The notes beneath the pieces were generated by a model. That model searched no databases and was not told the origin of the DNA. It saw only the letters and a list, made by a program, of their open reading frames with translations. Shown here piece after piece: positions 16,163-23,693 of a stretch of 23,880 bases of DNA; the first letter of the stretch is position 1, and every line of letters starts with the position of its first letter. Origin of the DNA: Selenomonas sp. (GTDB lineage: Bacteria > Bacillota_C > Negativicutes > Selenomonadales > Selenomonadaceae); the NCBI RefSeq assembly GCF_024693525.1, contig NZ_JAILKR010000100.1, positions 1 to 23,880 of the forward strand. The letters run 5' to 3'. The translations under genes were made by a program, and so were the position numbers.

Positions 16163-16206
16163 TACGAATTTAGAAAATTCTTATTGAGAAATAGGAGGAT
16201 ATACTA

Positions 16207-17556
16207 ATGGCAAGATTATTTGGTACGGATGGTGTCCGTGGAGAGGCAAATGCGGTTTTGATGCCGGAGCTGGCATACCGCCTGGGGCGCGCTGCAACGA
16301 TTTACTTCGGCCGGGAATCCGAAGAACAGCCCCTCATCATCATCGGCCGCGACACCCGTCTGTCCGGTGAGATGTTTGAGGCTGCCCTGACGGCAGGTAT
16401 TTGTTCGGCTGGTGGCCGGGCAATGCTGGCAGGTGTCATCCCGACGCCGGCCATTGCGTACCTGGCTCGCCGTCATAAGGCCAAAGCTGGTATCGTTATT
16501 TCGGCATCCCACAATCCTTTCCATGATAACGGCATCAAGTTCTTCGGCGGTGATGGCTACAAACTGCCAGATGCGGTGGAGGATGAACTGGAAGAAATCG
16601 TTCATCAGCTGGAAAATGATGATAATCTTGCTCGTCCTACTGGCGATAAAATTGGCCATATCGAGTACCGCACAGACCTTTTGAACCAGTACATCGAGTT
16701 CGTTCTGAGCACTTGCTCCGAGCGTTTTGATGGCATGAAAATCGTTCTGGACTGCGCAAATGGGGCTTCCTATCAGGTTATGCCCCGCGTCCTTCGCGAA
16801 CTGGGGGCCAAGGTCAAAGTTATTCATGCTCTGCCCAATGGCGTGAACATCAACGACAATTGCGGTTCTACCCATATGGAATCGTTGCAGAAAGCTGTTA
16901 TTGAAAATGGCGCGGACTTTGGTATTGCCCATGATGGCGATGCGGACCGCACCCTCTGTGTCGATGAGAAGGGCCAGATTATCGACGGTGACCATATCCT
17001 CGTTATGTGTGCCCAGGATATGATGAAAAAAGGCACGCTGCCGTACAATACGGTAGTTTCCACAGTTATGGCCAACATCGGCTTCCACAAGGCCATCAAA
17101 GAGGCCGGCGGCCGGGTAGAAATCACCCAGGTTGGCGACCGTTATGTCTTAGAGAACATGATGAAGAACGGCTATAAGATTGGTGGCGAGCAGTCCGGTC
17201 ATATCATCTTCTCGGATTATGCTACCACGGGTGACGGCCCCATTACGGCTCTGCAGGTGCTTTCTTCCCTGAAACGCAGCGGCCGCAAAGCGTCGGAACT
17301 CACAGCGCTGATGACGACGTATCCGCAGCTTCTCGTCAATGTCCGCGTGGCAACGAAAGAGGGCTGGGAAGAAAACGAAGCCATTAAGGCTGCCATTGAT
17401 GAAGGCAACAAAGAACTCGGCAATGATGGCCGTATTCTGGTTCGTCCGTCTGGTACGGAGCCGCTGATTCGCGTTATGGCGGAAGGTCCGGACCAGTCCC
17501 AGCTCGATGTTATTTGCCATCGCATCGCCGATGTGGTCAAGAAAGAGCAGGGCTGA
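16207..17556 (+). CDS. glmM: Phosphoglucosamine mutase
   Basis: An alpha-D-phosphohexomutase of 449 aa that converts glucosamine-6-phosphate to glucosamine-1-phosphate on the way to UDP-GlcNAc, peptidoglycan and, in a diderm, lipid A. Motifs: LFGTDGVRG at 4-12, ISASHNP with phospho-acceptor S101, metal-binding DGDADR at 243-248, GEQSGHII sugar loop, and RPSGTEP at 413-419 (phosphate binding). The ATG at 16207 follows AGGAGG. It is the canonical partner of cdaA-cdaR; GlmM is known to bind and restrain CdaA in several Firmicutes. cbiK begins 2 nt after its stop, which is an unusual downstream partner. Confidence 0.97.
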   Translation: MARLFGTDGVRGEANAVLMPELAYRLGRAATIYFGRESEEQPLIIIGRDTRLSGEMFEAALTAGICSAGGRAMLAGVIPTPAIAYLARRHKAKAGIVISASHNPFHDNGIKFFGGDGYKLPDAVEDELEEIVHQLENDDNLARPTGDKIGHIEYRTDLLNQYIEFVLSTCSERFDGMKIVLDCANGASYQVMPRVLRELGAKVKVIHALPNGVNINDNCGSTHMESLQKAVIENGADFGIAHDGDADRTLCVDEKGQIIDGDHILVMCAQDMMKKGTLPYNTVVSTVMANIGFHKAIKEAGGRVEITQVGDRYVLENMMKNGYKIGGEQSGHIIFSDYATTGDGPITALQVLSSLKRSGRKASELTALMTTYPQLLVNVRVATKEGWEENEAIKAAIDEGNKELGNDGRILVRPSGTEPLIRVMAEGPDQSQLDVICHRIADVVKKEQG

Positions 17557-17558
17557 AA

Positions 17559-18365
17559 TTGAGCGTTTTTAAACAGGCGCTGGTCTTTACCAGTTTTGGT
17601 GTCAGTGATGTCCGGGCCCGTCAGGCCAGTCTTGACGCCTCGGCAAAGCTATTGGCAGAGCGCTTTCCAGCCTGGGATGTCTTCCAGTGCTATACGTCAA
17701 ATTTTATTCGCAAACGGCTGCAGGGACAGGGGGTGCTAATTCCGTCCCTGCCGGAGCTGCTGAAAAGCTTAGCCTCGCAGGGATATTCCCGCGTGCTGAT
17801 TCAGCCCTCTCATTTGACCCCCGGCGAGGAATTTGACGGCAAGATAGTGGCCGCTGCCCAGGAAGCTGAGGGTTGGTTTTCAGCTGGTCTTATGGTCAGC
17901 CGGCCGGTCTTTGATGCGGCAGAAGATTATAAGGCGGTGCTATCGGCAATCCTTCCAGAATTTTCCCTGGAGAAGGGGGAGCAGCTGGTGTTTTTGGGCC
18001 ATGGATCACCCCATCATCATAATCCTGTTTATGAACGGTTCCAGCAAGTGGTGGATGAACACCGCCTGCCGGTTCATATTGGTGTGCTAGAGCCATCGGA
18101 TACGCCCAATCTATCCATGGTCATTTCCCGCTTGAAACAGCGGGGAGCCCAGCAGATAATGCTGGCTCCGCTGCTGCTGGCGGGGGGCAGCCATGTGACC
18201 CGGGATATGGCTGGGGAGGCCGAGTCTTCCTGGAAAAGTCAGCTGATGGCTGCTGGTTTTGCAGTTCGCACCAGGCTGCAGGGCTTGGGTGAATATCCTT
18301 CCTTCCGGGAGCTTTACGTTTCGAAGGCCCAAAAGGCCTTAGCACTTAGTGGATGGTCAAAATAA
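17559..18365 (+). CDS. cbiK: Sirohydrochlorin cobaltochelatase CbiK
   Basis: A cytoplasmic chelatase of 268 aa that inserts Co2+ into sirohydrochlorin at the start of the anaerobic (cobalt-early) cobalamin route. Motifs match Salmonella CbiK: LVFTSFGVSD near the start, LIQPSHLTPGEEFD, VFLGHGSPHHHNPVY with H148, and APLLLAGGSHVTRDMAGEAESSWK with H212, the two metal-binding histidines. The C-terminal LGEYPSFRELYVSKAQKAL is also typical. The start is taken as TTG 17559, 2 nt after the glmM stop, giving the usual length; the SD (GAGCAGG) is poor, suggesting coupling to glmM translation. There is no signal peptide, unlike the periplasmic CbiK variants of Desulfovibrio. The next pathway gene, cbiL, lies beyond the decarboxylase genes. 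Confidence 0.92.
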   Translation: MSVFKQALVFTSFGVSDVRARQASLDASAKLLAERFPAWDVFQCYTSNFIRKRLQGQGVLIPSLPELLKSLASQGYSRVLIQPSHLTPGEEFDGKIVAAAQEAEGWFSAGLMVSRPVFDAAEDYKAVLSAILPEFSLEKGEQLVFLGHGSPHHHNPVYERFQQVVDEHRLPVHIGVLEPSDTPNLSMVISRLKQRGAQQIMLAPLLLAGGSHVTRDMAGEAESSWKSQLMAAGFAVRTRLQGLGEYPSFRELYVSKAQKALALSGWSK

Positions 18366-18366
18366 G

Positions 18367-18436
18367 AGGAATTTTCGGATAACTTTAGGCTATGATATAA
18401 ATTCAATAAAAATATTTTTATTTTGCGAAAATTCCT
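18367..18436. promoter_or_regulatory. Nested inverted repeats upstream of the decarboxylase genes
   Basis: The perfect 11-bp arms AGGAATTTTCG (18367-18377) and CGAAAATTCCT (18426-18436) are 48 bp apart and enclose an 18-bp perfect palindrome AATAAAAATATTTTTATT (18405-18422). The right arm ends 1 bp before the -10 at 18438. There is no T run after the arms, so regulation is likelier than termination. Confidence 0.5.
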
Positions 18437-18443
18437 TTATAAT
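18415..18443 (+). promoter_or_regulatory. Candidate promoter of the decarboxylase subunit genes
   Basis: TATAAT (18438-18443) with a weak -35 TTTTTA (18415-18420) and a 17-nt spacer. The -35 overlaps an A/T palindrome and the spacer contains the right arm of a long inverted repeat, so the promoter looks regulated. The leader is about 50 nt. Confidence 0.55.
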
Positions 18444-18500
18444 AAAACTATGGTTACCTAATATTCGGCATTATAGCCCAAATCTAAATGAGGTGAGTTT

Positions 18501-18863
18501 ATGTCACATCCAGTAACTACTAATCCATTAATCATCATGTTGATAAACATGACAGTCGTATTCTTAGTGTTGACCGCATTGGGGCTTGTGATTAATCTGA
18601 TTCATGTGATTGACCCGACGAGACCAAAGGAAAAGAAGCAGGAAGAAGCACTGCCGGCAGAGCCGGTGGCAGCAGCAGAGCCTGCACAGGTGGCGGAAGC
18701 AGCAGTTGACGAGAAGGGGATTTCTCCGGAGATTGTGGCTGTTATCGCTGCGGCAATTGCCAGCTATGGCTATGGCGTGGAGCAGATTCGTGCCATTCGT
18801 CCAATCCAGCGTGATGGTTGGAAGAATTCGGGCCGTATGCGCTTGTCGAATCGTCGGTCGTAA
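18501..18863 (+). CDS. Small membrane subunit (OadG/MmdD/GcdD type) of a Na+-translocating decarboxylase
   Basis: A protein of 120 aa. One N-terminal membrane helix spans about 9-37 (PLIIMLINMTVVFLVLTALG...), then comes an Ala/Pro/Glu-rich flexible linker (about 44-70, EEALPAEPVAAAEPAQVAEAA), then a C-terminal part ISPEIVAVIAAAIASYGYG ending in WKNSGRMRLSNRRS. This layout and terminal motif are those of the gamma/delta subunit that assembles the carboxyltransferase on the membrane beta subunit. The ATG at 18501 has GAGGTGAG upstream. The beta-subunit gene follows after 21 bp. The family includes oxaloacetate, methylmalonyl-CoA and glutaconyl-CoA decarboxylases, and the sequence alone does not choose among them. 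No alpha subunit or biotin carrier is encoded in the window. Confidence 0.85.
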   Translation: MSHPVTTNPLIIMLINMTVVFLVLTALGLVINLIHVIDPTRPKEKKQEEALPAEPVAAAEPAQVAEAAVDEKGISPEIVAVIAAAIASYGYGVEQIRAIRPIQRDGWKNSGRMRLSNRRS

Positions 18864-18884
18864 GGCAGGGAAGGAGGAATTATC

Positions 18885-20015
18885 ATGGAGCTTTTTAATG
18901 CATTTGCTGTATCCCTGCAGGCTGTTTGGGCTGACAGTGGTTTTTCGGCTTTTGAGGTTGGCAACGGAATCATGATTCTGGTCGGTCTGGTACTTCTCTA
19001 CATGGCAATCGTTAAGGAATTTGAGCCGTTGCTCTTAGGCCCGATTGCCTTTGGCTGCATCCTGGCTAATTTCCCCCGCACGGGATTTTTTGAGGAGCCG
19101 GGTCTCATGCAGGCAATCCATTATGGCATTGCCAATGAGATTTTCCCGCCCCTTATCTTTTTAGGAGTCGGCGCCATGACGGATTTCGGTCCGTTGCTGG
19201 CCCGTCCCGTTACGCTGCTCTTAGGGGCAGCTGCTCAGATTGGTGTATTCGTTGCTCTGGTCGGTGCCATGCTTTTGGGCTTTAACGTTCAAGAGGCTGG
19301 CGCTATCGGCATCATCGGTGGTGCTGATGGCCCGACGGCTATTTACCTTTCCATTCAGATGGCACCCCATCTCTTAGGTGCCATTGCCGTAGCAGCTTAT
19401 TCCTACATGTCCCTGGTTCCGTTGATTCAGCCGCCGATCATGAAGCTGCTCACTACCCAAAAAGAACGGGAAGTGGTTATGGAGCAGCTGCGCCCGGTTA
19501 CGAAGTTCGAGCGGGTCTGCTTCCCCATTGTGGCTGCCATCATCATCAGCCTGCTGCTGCCGCCTATTGCTTCGCTGCTGGGCTGCCTGATGCTGGGCAA
19601 CTTGTTCCGTGAGTCGGGGGTTATGGATCGTTTGTCGGATACGGCGCAGAACTCCCTATGCAATATGGTTACGATATTCCTGGCAACAGGTACTGGTATG
19701 ACCATGAACGCCCATGACTTCCTGGTTCCCCAGACCCTGTTGATTATCTGCCTGGGTCTGGTGGCCTTCATTGCCGGTACTGCCGGTGGTGTCCTCTTCG
19801 GCAAGGTTATGTGCCGCGTTTCTGGTTGGAAAATCAATCCGCTGATTGGTTCGGCTGGTGTATCGGCTGTTCCGATGGCTGCGCGTGTCAGCCAGGTAGT
19901 GGGCATGAAATCCAAACCGGGCAACTACCTGCTCATGCACGCCATGGGCCCGAACGTCGCTGGCGTTATCGGTACGGCGGTGGCCGCTGGTACGATGCTG
20001 GCAATGCTCAAATAA
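18885..20015 (+). CDS. Beta subunit of a Na+-translocating biotin-dependent decarboxylase (OadB/MmdB/GcdB family)
   Basis: An integral membrane protein of 376 aa that decarboxylates carboxybiotin and couples this to Na+ export. Family signatures: [34 protein letters not shown] near 90-106, [13 protein letters not shown] near 143-155 (the conserved GADGPT with the Na+-site aspartate), [40 protein letters not shown], and [15 protein letters not shown] near 325-339. About ten hydrophobic segments; the length is close to MmdB/GcdB. ATG 18885 follows AAGGAGGAA. The gene order is small subunit then beta, ending at a terminator. The enzyme is typical of Veillonella, Acidaminococcus and Propionigenium-like fermenters. 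The alpha and biotin subunits must be elsewhere; which decarboxylase this belongs to is undecided. Confidence 0.92.
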   Translation: MELFNAFAVSLQAVWADSGFSAFEVGNGIMILVGLVLLYMAIVKEFEPLLLGPIAFGCILANFPRTGFFEEPGLMQAIHYGIANEIFPPLIFLGVGAMTDFGPLLARPVTLLLGAAAQIGVFVALVGAMLLGFNVQEAGAIGIIGGADGPTAIYLSIQMAPHLLGAIAVAAYSYMSLVPLIQPPIMKLLTTQKEREVVMEQLRPVTKFERVCFPIVAAIIISLLLPPIASLLGCLMLGNLFRESGVMDRLSDTAQNSLCNMVTIFLATGTGMTMNAHDFLVPQTLLIICLGLVAFIAGTAGGVLFGKVMCRVSGWKINPLIGSAGVSAVPMAARVSQVVGMKSKPGNYLLMHAMGPNVAGVIGTAVAAGTMLAMLK

Positions 20016-20026
20016 TCGATTTGACG

Positions 20027-20061
20027 AAAGCTGACTGGTCAATTGACCGGTCAGCTTTTTT
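20027..20061 (+). terminator. Terminator after the decarboxylase beta subunit
   Basis: The arms AAAGCTGACTGGTC and GACCGGTCAGCTTT pair with one G-U wobble around a short AATT-centred loop and are followed by a T run. The stem is built from TGAC(T/C)GGTCA units, one more copy of which follows downstream. Confidence 0.88.
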
Positions 20062-20071
20062 TGACCGGTCA
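20032..20071. repeat. Three TGAC(C/T)GGTCA units upstream of the cbiL promoter
   Basis: TGACTGGTCA (20032-20041), TGACCGGTCA (20044-20053) and TGACCGGTCA (20062-20071). The last two are perfect 10-bp palindromes. The first two double as terminator arms; the third stands alone, 17 bp before the cbiL -35. Confidence 0.8.
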
Positions 20072-20088
20072 AGGGGAAGCGTCAGTGT

Positions 20089-20117
20089 TTGACATCGGTT
20101 AGGGTCAGGTGTAAAAT
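20089..20117 (+). promoter_or_regulatory. Promoter of the cbiL-btuFCD unit
   Basis: TTGACA (20089-20094), 17-nt spacer, TAAAAT (20112-20117). The leader to ATG 20176 is about 50 nt, too short for a cobalamin riboswitch, and no riboswitch-like sequence is seen. Confidence 0.82.
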
Positions 20118-20175
20118 TTTGTCATGTGCAAGAGATGTAGCAAGAATTTCGAAAAATTTGGAGGTACCTGTAGAT

Positions 20176-20877
20176 ATGCGTGGGATTTTTTATGGAATTG
20201 GCGTGGGTCCTGGTGACCCGGAACTTTTGACGGTGAAAGCAATTCGGGCCATTGAGAAGGTGGATGTGTTGATTGCGCCGAAAACGGAGAAAAAAGATGG
20301 CAGTGTGGCACTTTCCATTGCAAAACCATATCTGAAGGATGATGTGGAGATTGTTTATCAGGTATTTCCAATGGTTAAGGGCTTTGCCGAAAACAGCACG
20401 GAGGCCTGGGAGCAGAATAAGAAAGAAATCCTGGAGCTTTTGGAAGCTGGCAAGAATGTAGCTTTCCTGACCCTGGGTGACCCCATGTTCTATAGCACGT
20501 ATATTTACGTGTACCGGCTGTTAGAGCATGAGGATATTGAGATCCAGACGATTCCGGGGATTCCGGCCTTTGCCGCCATTGGCAGCCTCATGGGCTATCC
20601 CATTGTGGAAGGGGATGACGTGCTTAGCATTGTACCGGCTACGGCACCGACGGAAAAAGTGGAAAAGGCCGTACAGGCCGCTGACAATGTGGTCTTGATG
20701 AAGGTCTATAAAAACTTCGATGAGGTTACGGATATGCTGGCGCGAAATGATATGGCCAAGCAGGCGGTTCTCGTGAGCCGGGCCGGCCTTCCCGATGAGA
20801 AAATCATTCGGGATATTGAGGAGCACAAAGGAGAAAAACTCAATTATCTGTCGACGATTTTGACGCGGAAAAACTGA
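20176..20877 (+). CDS. cbiL: Cobalt-factor II / precorrin-2 C20-methyltransferase
   Basis: A class III SAM-dependent tetrapyrrole methylase of 233 aa that methylates C20 of cobalt-factor II (or precorrin-2) in corrin ring synthesis. Motifs: FYGIGVGPGDPELLTVKAIRAIEKVDVLIAPK at the N-terminus (GVGPGDPELL at 9-18), AFLTLGDPMFYSTY near 97-109, and TIPGIPAFAAIGSLMGYPI near 125-143. These are diagnostic of CbiL/CobI within the family. The start was set at ATG 20176 because GGAGGT (20160-20165) precedes it and the cbiL promoter overlaps the upstream in-frame extension. With cbiK present, the cobalt-early pathway and the CbiL assignment are favoured. The btuF-type gene follows after 18 bp. Confidence 0.93.
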   Translation: MRGIFYGIGVGPGDPELLTVKAIRAIEKVDVLIAPKTEKKDGSVALSIAKPYLKDDVEIVYQVFPMVKGFAENSTEAWEQNKKEILELLEAGKNVAFLTLGDPMFYSTYIYVYRLLEHEDIEIQTIPGIPAFAAIGSLMGYPIVEGDDVLSIVPATAPTEKVEKAVQAADNVVLMKVYKNFDEVTDMLARNDMAKQAVLVSRAGLPDEKIIRDIEEHKGEKLNYLSTILTRKN

Positions 20878-20895
20878 GGAAGGGAAGGTCATGGC

Positions 20896-21843
20896 ATGAA
20901 AAAGCTACTATTCTTGCTGCTGGTGGTGGCAGCCGTTATTTCCGGGTGTGGTCCTTCGCCTAGCAACGGCGGCGCCGACTCTTCTTCCGCATATGCGGTG
21001 ATAACGGATGGCTTGGGACGCGAAGTAGTCCTAGCGAAGAAGCCGGAGCGCATTGTGGTGACGTCGGCCTCGTTTTTAGAGCCGCTGGAAGCGGTGGATG
21101 GAGCCAAACTGGTCGTAGGCCGGCCGGATTCTAAGACGAAGATGCCGGCCTTTGCCAAGGAGCTGACAAGCGTTGGCAAGGTCTACCAGATTGATGTGGA
21201 AAAGGTGCTGGCCTGCAATCCGGATCTTGTCATCATCAATAAGGGCATGAACGAAAAGCTGGTGGATGCCTTGGAAAGCAACGGGGTTAAGACACTGGTG
21301 CTGGATATGAAGAGTTATGAGGACGTCAAGCGTGAGGTTGGCATCCTGTCCAAGGTAACGGGGGCCGAGGAGAAAGGCGAGCAGCTAGTGGCGGATATGG
21401 ATGCCAAAATAAAGGCCGTCCGGGATAAGATTCCCAAGGATAAGCGCCGGGTATCGGTCATCCATAGCACCAACCAGGGGCTTACGGTGCAGCTGGAAGG
21501 CAGCATTGCCGGTTCCGTGGCAAAGATGTTGGGCTGGGAAAATGTGGCGGCCGGTACGACTCCGCTGGAGAAGAATCCAGATGCAGCTCCCTATAGCCTC
21601 GAAACCTTGGTGGCCCAGAATCCAGAGCTGATTTTTGTTACCAGCATGGGAAAGCTGGATGCTATCAAGAGTGAGATGGACGAGGAGATGAAGGGCAATC
21701 CTGCCTGGCAGTCGGTACAGGCCGTCCGCGACGGAAACGTATATTATCTGCCCCAGGATCTCTTCCTGCTGAGCCCGGGAATTCATTATCCGGACGCGGT
21801 GGAGAATATGGCAAGGTGTGTTTACCCTGAGGTATTCCAGTAA
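20896..21843 (+). CDS. btuF: ABC transporter substrate-binding lipoprotein, probably for corrinoids
   Basis: A protein of 315 aa. The lipoprotein signal MKKLLFLLLVVAAVISGC places the lipidated cysteine at 18, followed by a Ser/Gly-rich linker and a TroA/BtuF-type helical-backbone binding fold: VITDGLGREVVLAKKPERIVVTSASFLEPLEAV near 34-66, a VEKVLACNPDLVIINKG block, and WQSVQAVRDGNVYYLP near the end. This fold serves cobalamin, ferric siderophores, haem and some cobalt compounds. Assignment to corrinoids rests on co-transcription with cbiL and on nearby cbiK, so the substrate is inferred. The start is ATG 20896, since an ATG at 20891 is out of frame. It overlaps btuC by 1 nt (TAATG). Confidence 0.82.
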   Translation: MKKLLFLLLVVAAVISGCGPSPSNGGADSSSAYAVITDGLGREVVLAKKPERIVVTSASFLEPLEAVDGAKLVVGRPDSKTKMPAFAKELTSVGKVYQIDVEKVLACNPDLVIINKGMNEKLVDALESNGVKTLVLDMKSYEDVKREVGILSKVTGAEEKGEQLVADMDAKIKAVRDKIPKDKRRVSVIHSTNQGLTVQLEGSIAGSVAKMLGWENVAAGTTPLEKNPDAAPYSLETLVAQNPELIFVTSMGKLDAIKSEMDEEMKGNPAWQSVQAVRDGNVYYLPQDLFLLSPGIHYPDAVENMARCVYPEVFQ

Positions 21844-22871
21844 TGAAGACAACAACGGAACAAACCATTCCGAAGGGCAGTCTAAAAGCGGACTGCTCAT
21901 CCAAGCGGCGGATATCCCTTTTGGTGGTATTTGCCGTTTTGGCGTGTTTGGGATGTATGATAAGTGTAATGAAGGGCTCCGTGGAGATTCCCTTGCAGGA
22001 AATCCTGGCGGTTTTTGGGGGCCAAAGCATTGGCACCCATCAGCAGATTCTGATGAATATCCGGCTGCCTCGAACTTTGGTGGCCGCTTTGGTGGGCATC
22101 AATCTGTCCCTTTCGGGAGCTATTTTGCAGGCCATTATGAAAAATCCCCTGGCGGACCCGCACATTATTGGCATTTCGTCCGGGGCAGGGCTGGCGGGAA
22201 TCCTCGTGATGCTATTGCTGCCGGAATTTAGCTGGCTCATTACGCCGGTGGCCTTTGTGGGCGCAATGGGGGCGGCGGTGATGATTTACCTGCTGGCCTG
22301 GAAAAATGGCATTCGACCCATTCGCATCATCTTGGCTGGTGTGGCGGTTTCGGCTTTTTTCGGCGCGGGTATTTCCGCCATGATGATTTTCTACAGTGAC
22401 CGGGTTCACAGTGCACTGATGTGGATGGTAGGGGGATTATCTGCCAGGAGCTGGCCCCATGTGGAGCTGCTTTGGCCCTATACATTACTTGGGCTATTGC
22501 TGGCTTTTTTCGCCGCCAGGCATTTAAATATCCTCCAGTTGGGGGATGAGCTGGCCCGGGGGCTGGGCCTTTCGGTGGAAAAGACCAGGCTTTTGCTGAC
22601 AGCGGTGGCGGCAATCCTGGCCGCAAGCGCCGTGTCGGTGGTGGGGCTCTTGGGCTTTGTGGGCCTCATTGTGCCCCACGCCGCCCGGCTGCTAATCGGC
22701 TCCGACCATCGCTATCTGTTGCCGGCCTGCGCTTTATTGGGGGCGGCTGTGGTGACTTTTAGTGATACCTTTGCCCGCACGGCCTTTGCCCCGGTGGAAC
22801 TTCCCGTTGGCATTATCATGGCCGTGCTGGGGGCGCCGTTTTTCCTGTTCCTGCTCAGAAAGGAGCTGTGA
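21843..22871 (+). CDS. btuC: ABC transporter permease, BtuC/FecCD family
   Basis: An inner-membrane permease of 342 aa with about ten hydrophobic segments and the FecCD signatures ILMNIRLPRTLVAALVGINLSLSGAILQAIMKNPLADPHIIGISSGAGL (about 67-115), ARGLGLSVEKTRLLL (coupling region, about 240) and GLLGFVGLIVPHAARLLIGSDHRYLLP (about 270). The N-terminus carries about 28 polar residues before the first helix. The ATG overlaps the preceding stop by 1 nt. The family transports cobalamin, ferric siderophores or haem; context favours corrinoids. btuD starts 2 nt after its stop. Confidence 0.86.
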   Translation: MKTTTEQTIPKGSLKADCSSKRRISLLVVFAVLACLGCMISVMKGSVEIPLQEILAVFGGQSIGTHQQILMNIRLPRTLVAALVGINLSLSGAILQAIMKNPLADPHIIGISSGAGLAGILVMLLLPEFSWLITPVAFVGAMGAAVMIYLLAWKNGIRPIRIILAGVAVSAFFGAGISAMMIFYSDRVHSALMWMVGGLSARSWPHVELLWPYTLLGLLLAFFAARHLNILQLGDELARGLGLSVEKTRLLLTAVAAILAASAVSVVGLLGFVGLIVPHAARLLIGSDHRYLLPACALLGAAVVTFSDTFARTAFAPVELPVGIIMAVLGAPFFLFLLRKEL

Positions 22872-22873
22872 CT

Positions 22874-23656
22874 ATGGCGTTAACAGTTGAGAAGCTCGGG
22901 GTAAAAATCGGGCATAAAGTGATTTTGCATGACCTATCGGTTTCCTTTGCGGCGGGGAAGCGGACGGCGGTTGTCGGGCCTAATGGTGCAGGCAAGTCGA
23001 CGCTGCTGCGCATGGCAGCAGGACTAAGTGGCAATTACAGCGGCACAATCCGGCTGGATGGTACGGATATCCGAAAGATTTCCCGCCGGGCTATGGCGCA
23101 GAAATTGGCGATTCTTCCCCAGGGGGCAACGGTACCGGCGGATACCACCGTGCAGCACCTGGTGGATTACGGGCGATTCCCTTATCGCAGTTGGTTCCAT
23201 CCGGGAAATGCGAAAAAAGACCGGGAGGCTGTGGAGTGGGCAATGGCCGTGACGAAGGTGGAGCAATTTGCCAACCGCCAGTTGCAGACCTTATCCGGTG
23301 GCGAGCGGCAGCGGGCTTTTTTGGCCATGGCCTTGGCCCAGCAGCCCCAGTACCTGCTGTTGGATGAGCCGACAACGTATTTGGATATTGCTCACCAATT
23401 GGAAGTCATGGAGATTGTGACCCATATCAAGGAGCAGTATGGTATGACGGTTATTATGGTGCTCCACGACATCAATCACGCCCTGCAATATGCTGACGAA
23501 TTAGCGGTTTTGACCAATCACAAGGTGATTGCCCAAGGGGCGCCACGGGACATTTTGACGGTGGATATGCTGGCCAAGGTGTTTCATGTAAAGGCAGATA
23601 TATTTACCAACAGCCAGGGGGCAGCCGTGCTCTCCCCCGTGGAGTTGGTAAAATAA
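22874..23656 (+). CDS. btuD: ABC transporter ATP-binding protein, BtuD/FecE family
   Basis: An ATPase of 260 aa that powers the BtuC-type permease. Walker A GPNGAGKST is at 35-43, a Q-loop PQG near 81-83, the signature LSGGERQR at 139-146, Walker B LLLDEPT at 160-166, the D-loop TYLD, and the switch histidine in VLHDINHAL. VDYGRFPYRSWF after the Q-loop is typical of siderophore/cobalamin ATPases. ATG 22874 was chosen because AGGAG (22861-22865) is 8 nt upstream; an in-frame GTG at 22868 is only 2 nt from the SD. It is the last gene of the cbiL-btuFCD unit and is followed by a terminator. Confidence 0.88.
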   Translation: MALTVEKLGVKIGHKVILHDLSVSFAAGKRTAVVGPNGAGKSTLLRMAAGLSGNYSGTIRLDGTDIRKISRRAMAQKLAILPQGATVPADTTVQHLVDYGRFPYRSWFHPGNAKKDREAVEWAMAVTKVEQFANRQLQTLSGGERQRAFLAMALAQQPQYLLLDEPTTYLDIAHQLEVMEIVTHIKEQYGMTVIMVLHDINHALQYADELAVLTNHKVIAQGAPRDILTVDMLAKVFHVKADIFTNSQGAAVLSPVELVK

Positions 23657-23659
23657 GGG

Positions 23660-23693
23660 AATCCGCTGACGAAAAAAGAGTCGGCGGATTTTT
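23660..23693 (+). terminator. Terminator of the cbiL-btuFCD unit
   Basis: The arms AATCCGCTGAC and GTCGGCGGATT pair with one G-U wobble around an A-rich loop and are followed by a T run, 3 nt after the btuD stop. Confidence 0.88.

Noticed and set aside
20124..20216. Short Cys-containing open frame (MCKRCSKNFEKFGG...) before cbiL as a leader peptide
   Set aside because: No SD before the ATG, and the frame runs past the cbiL start and stops inside it; probably chance.
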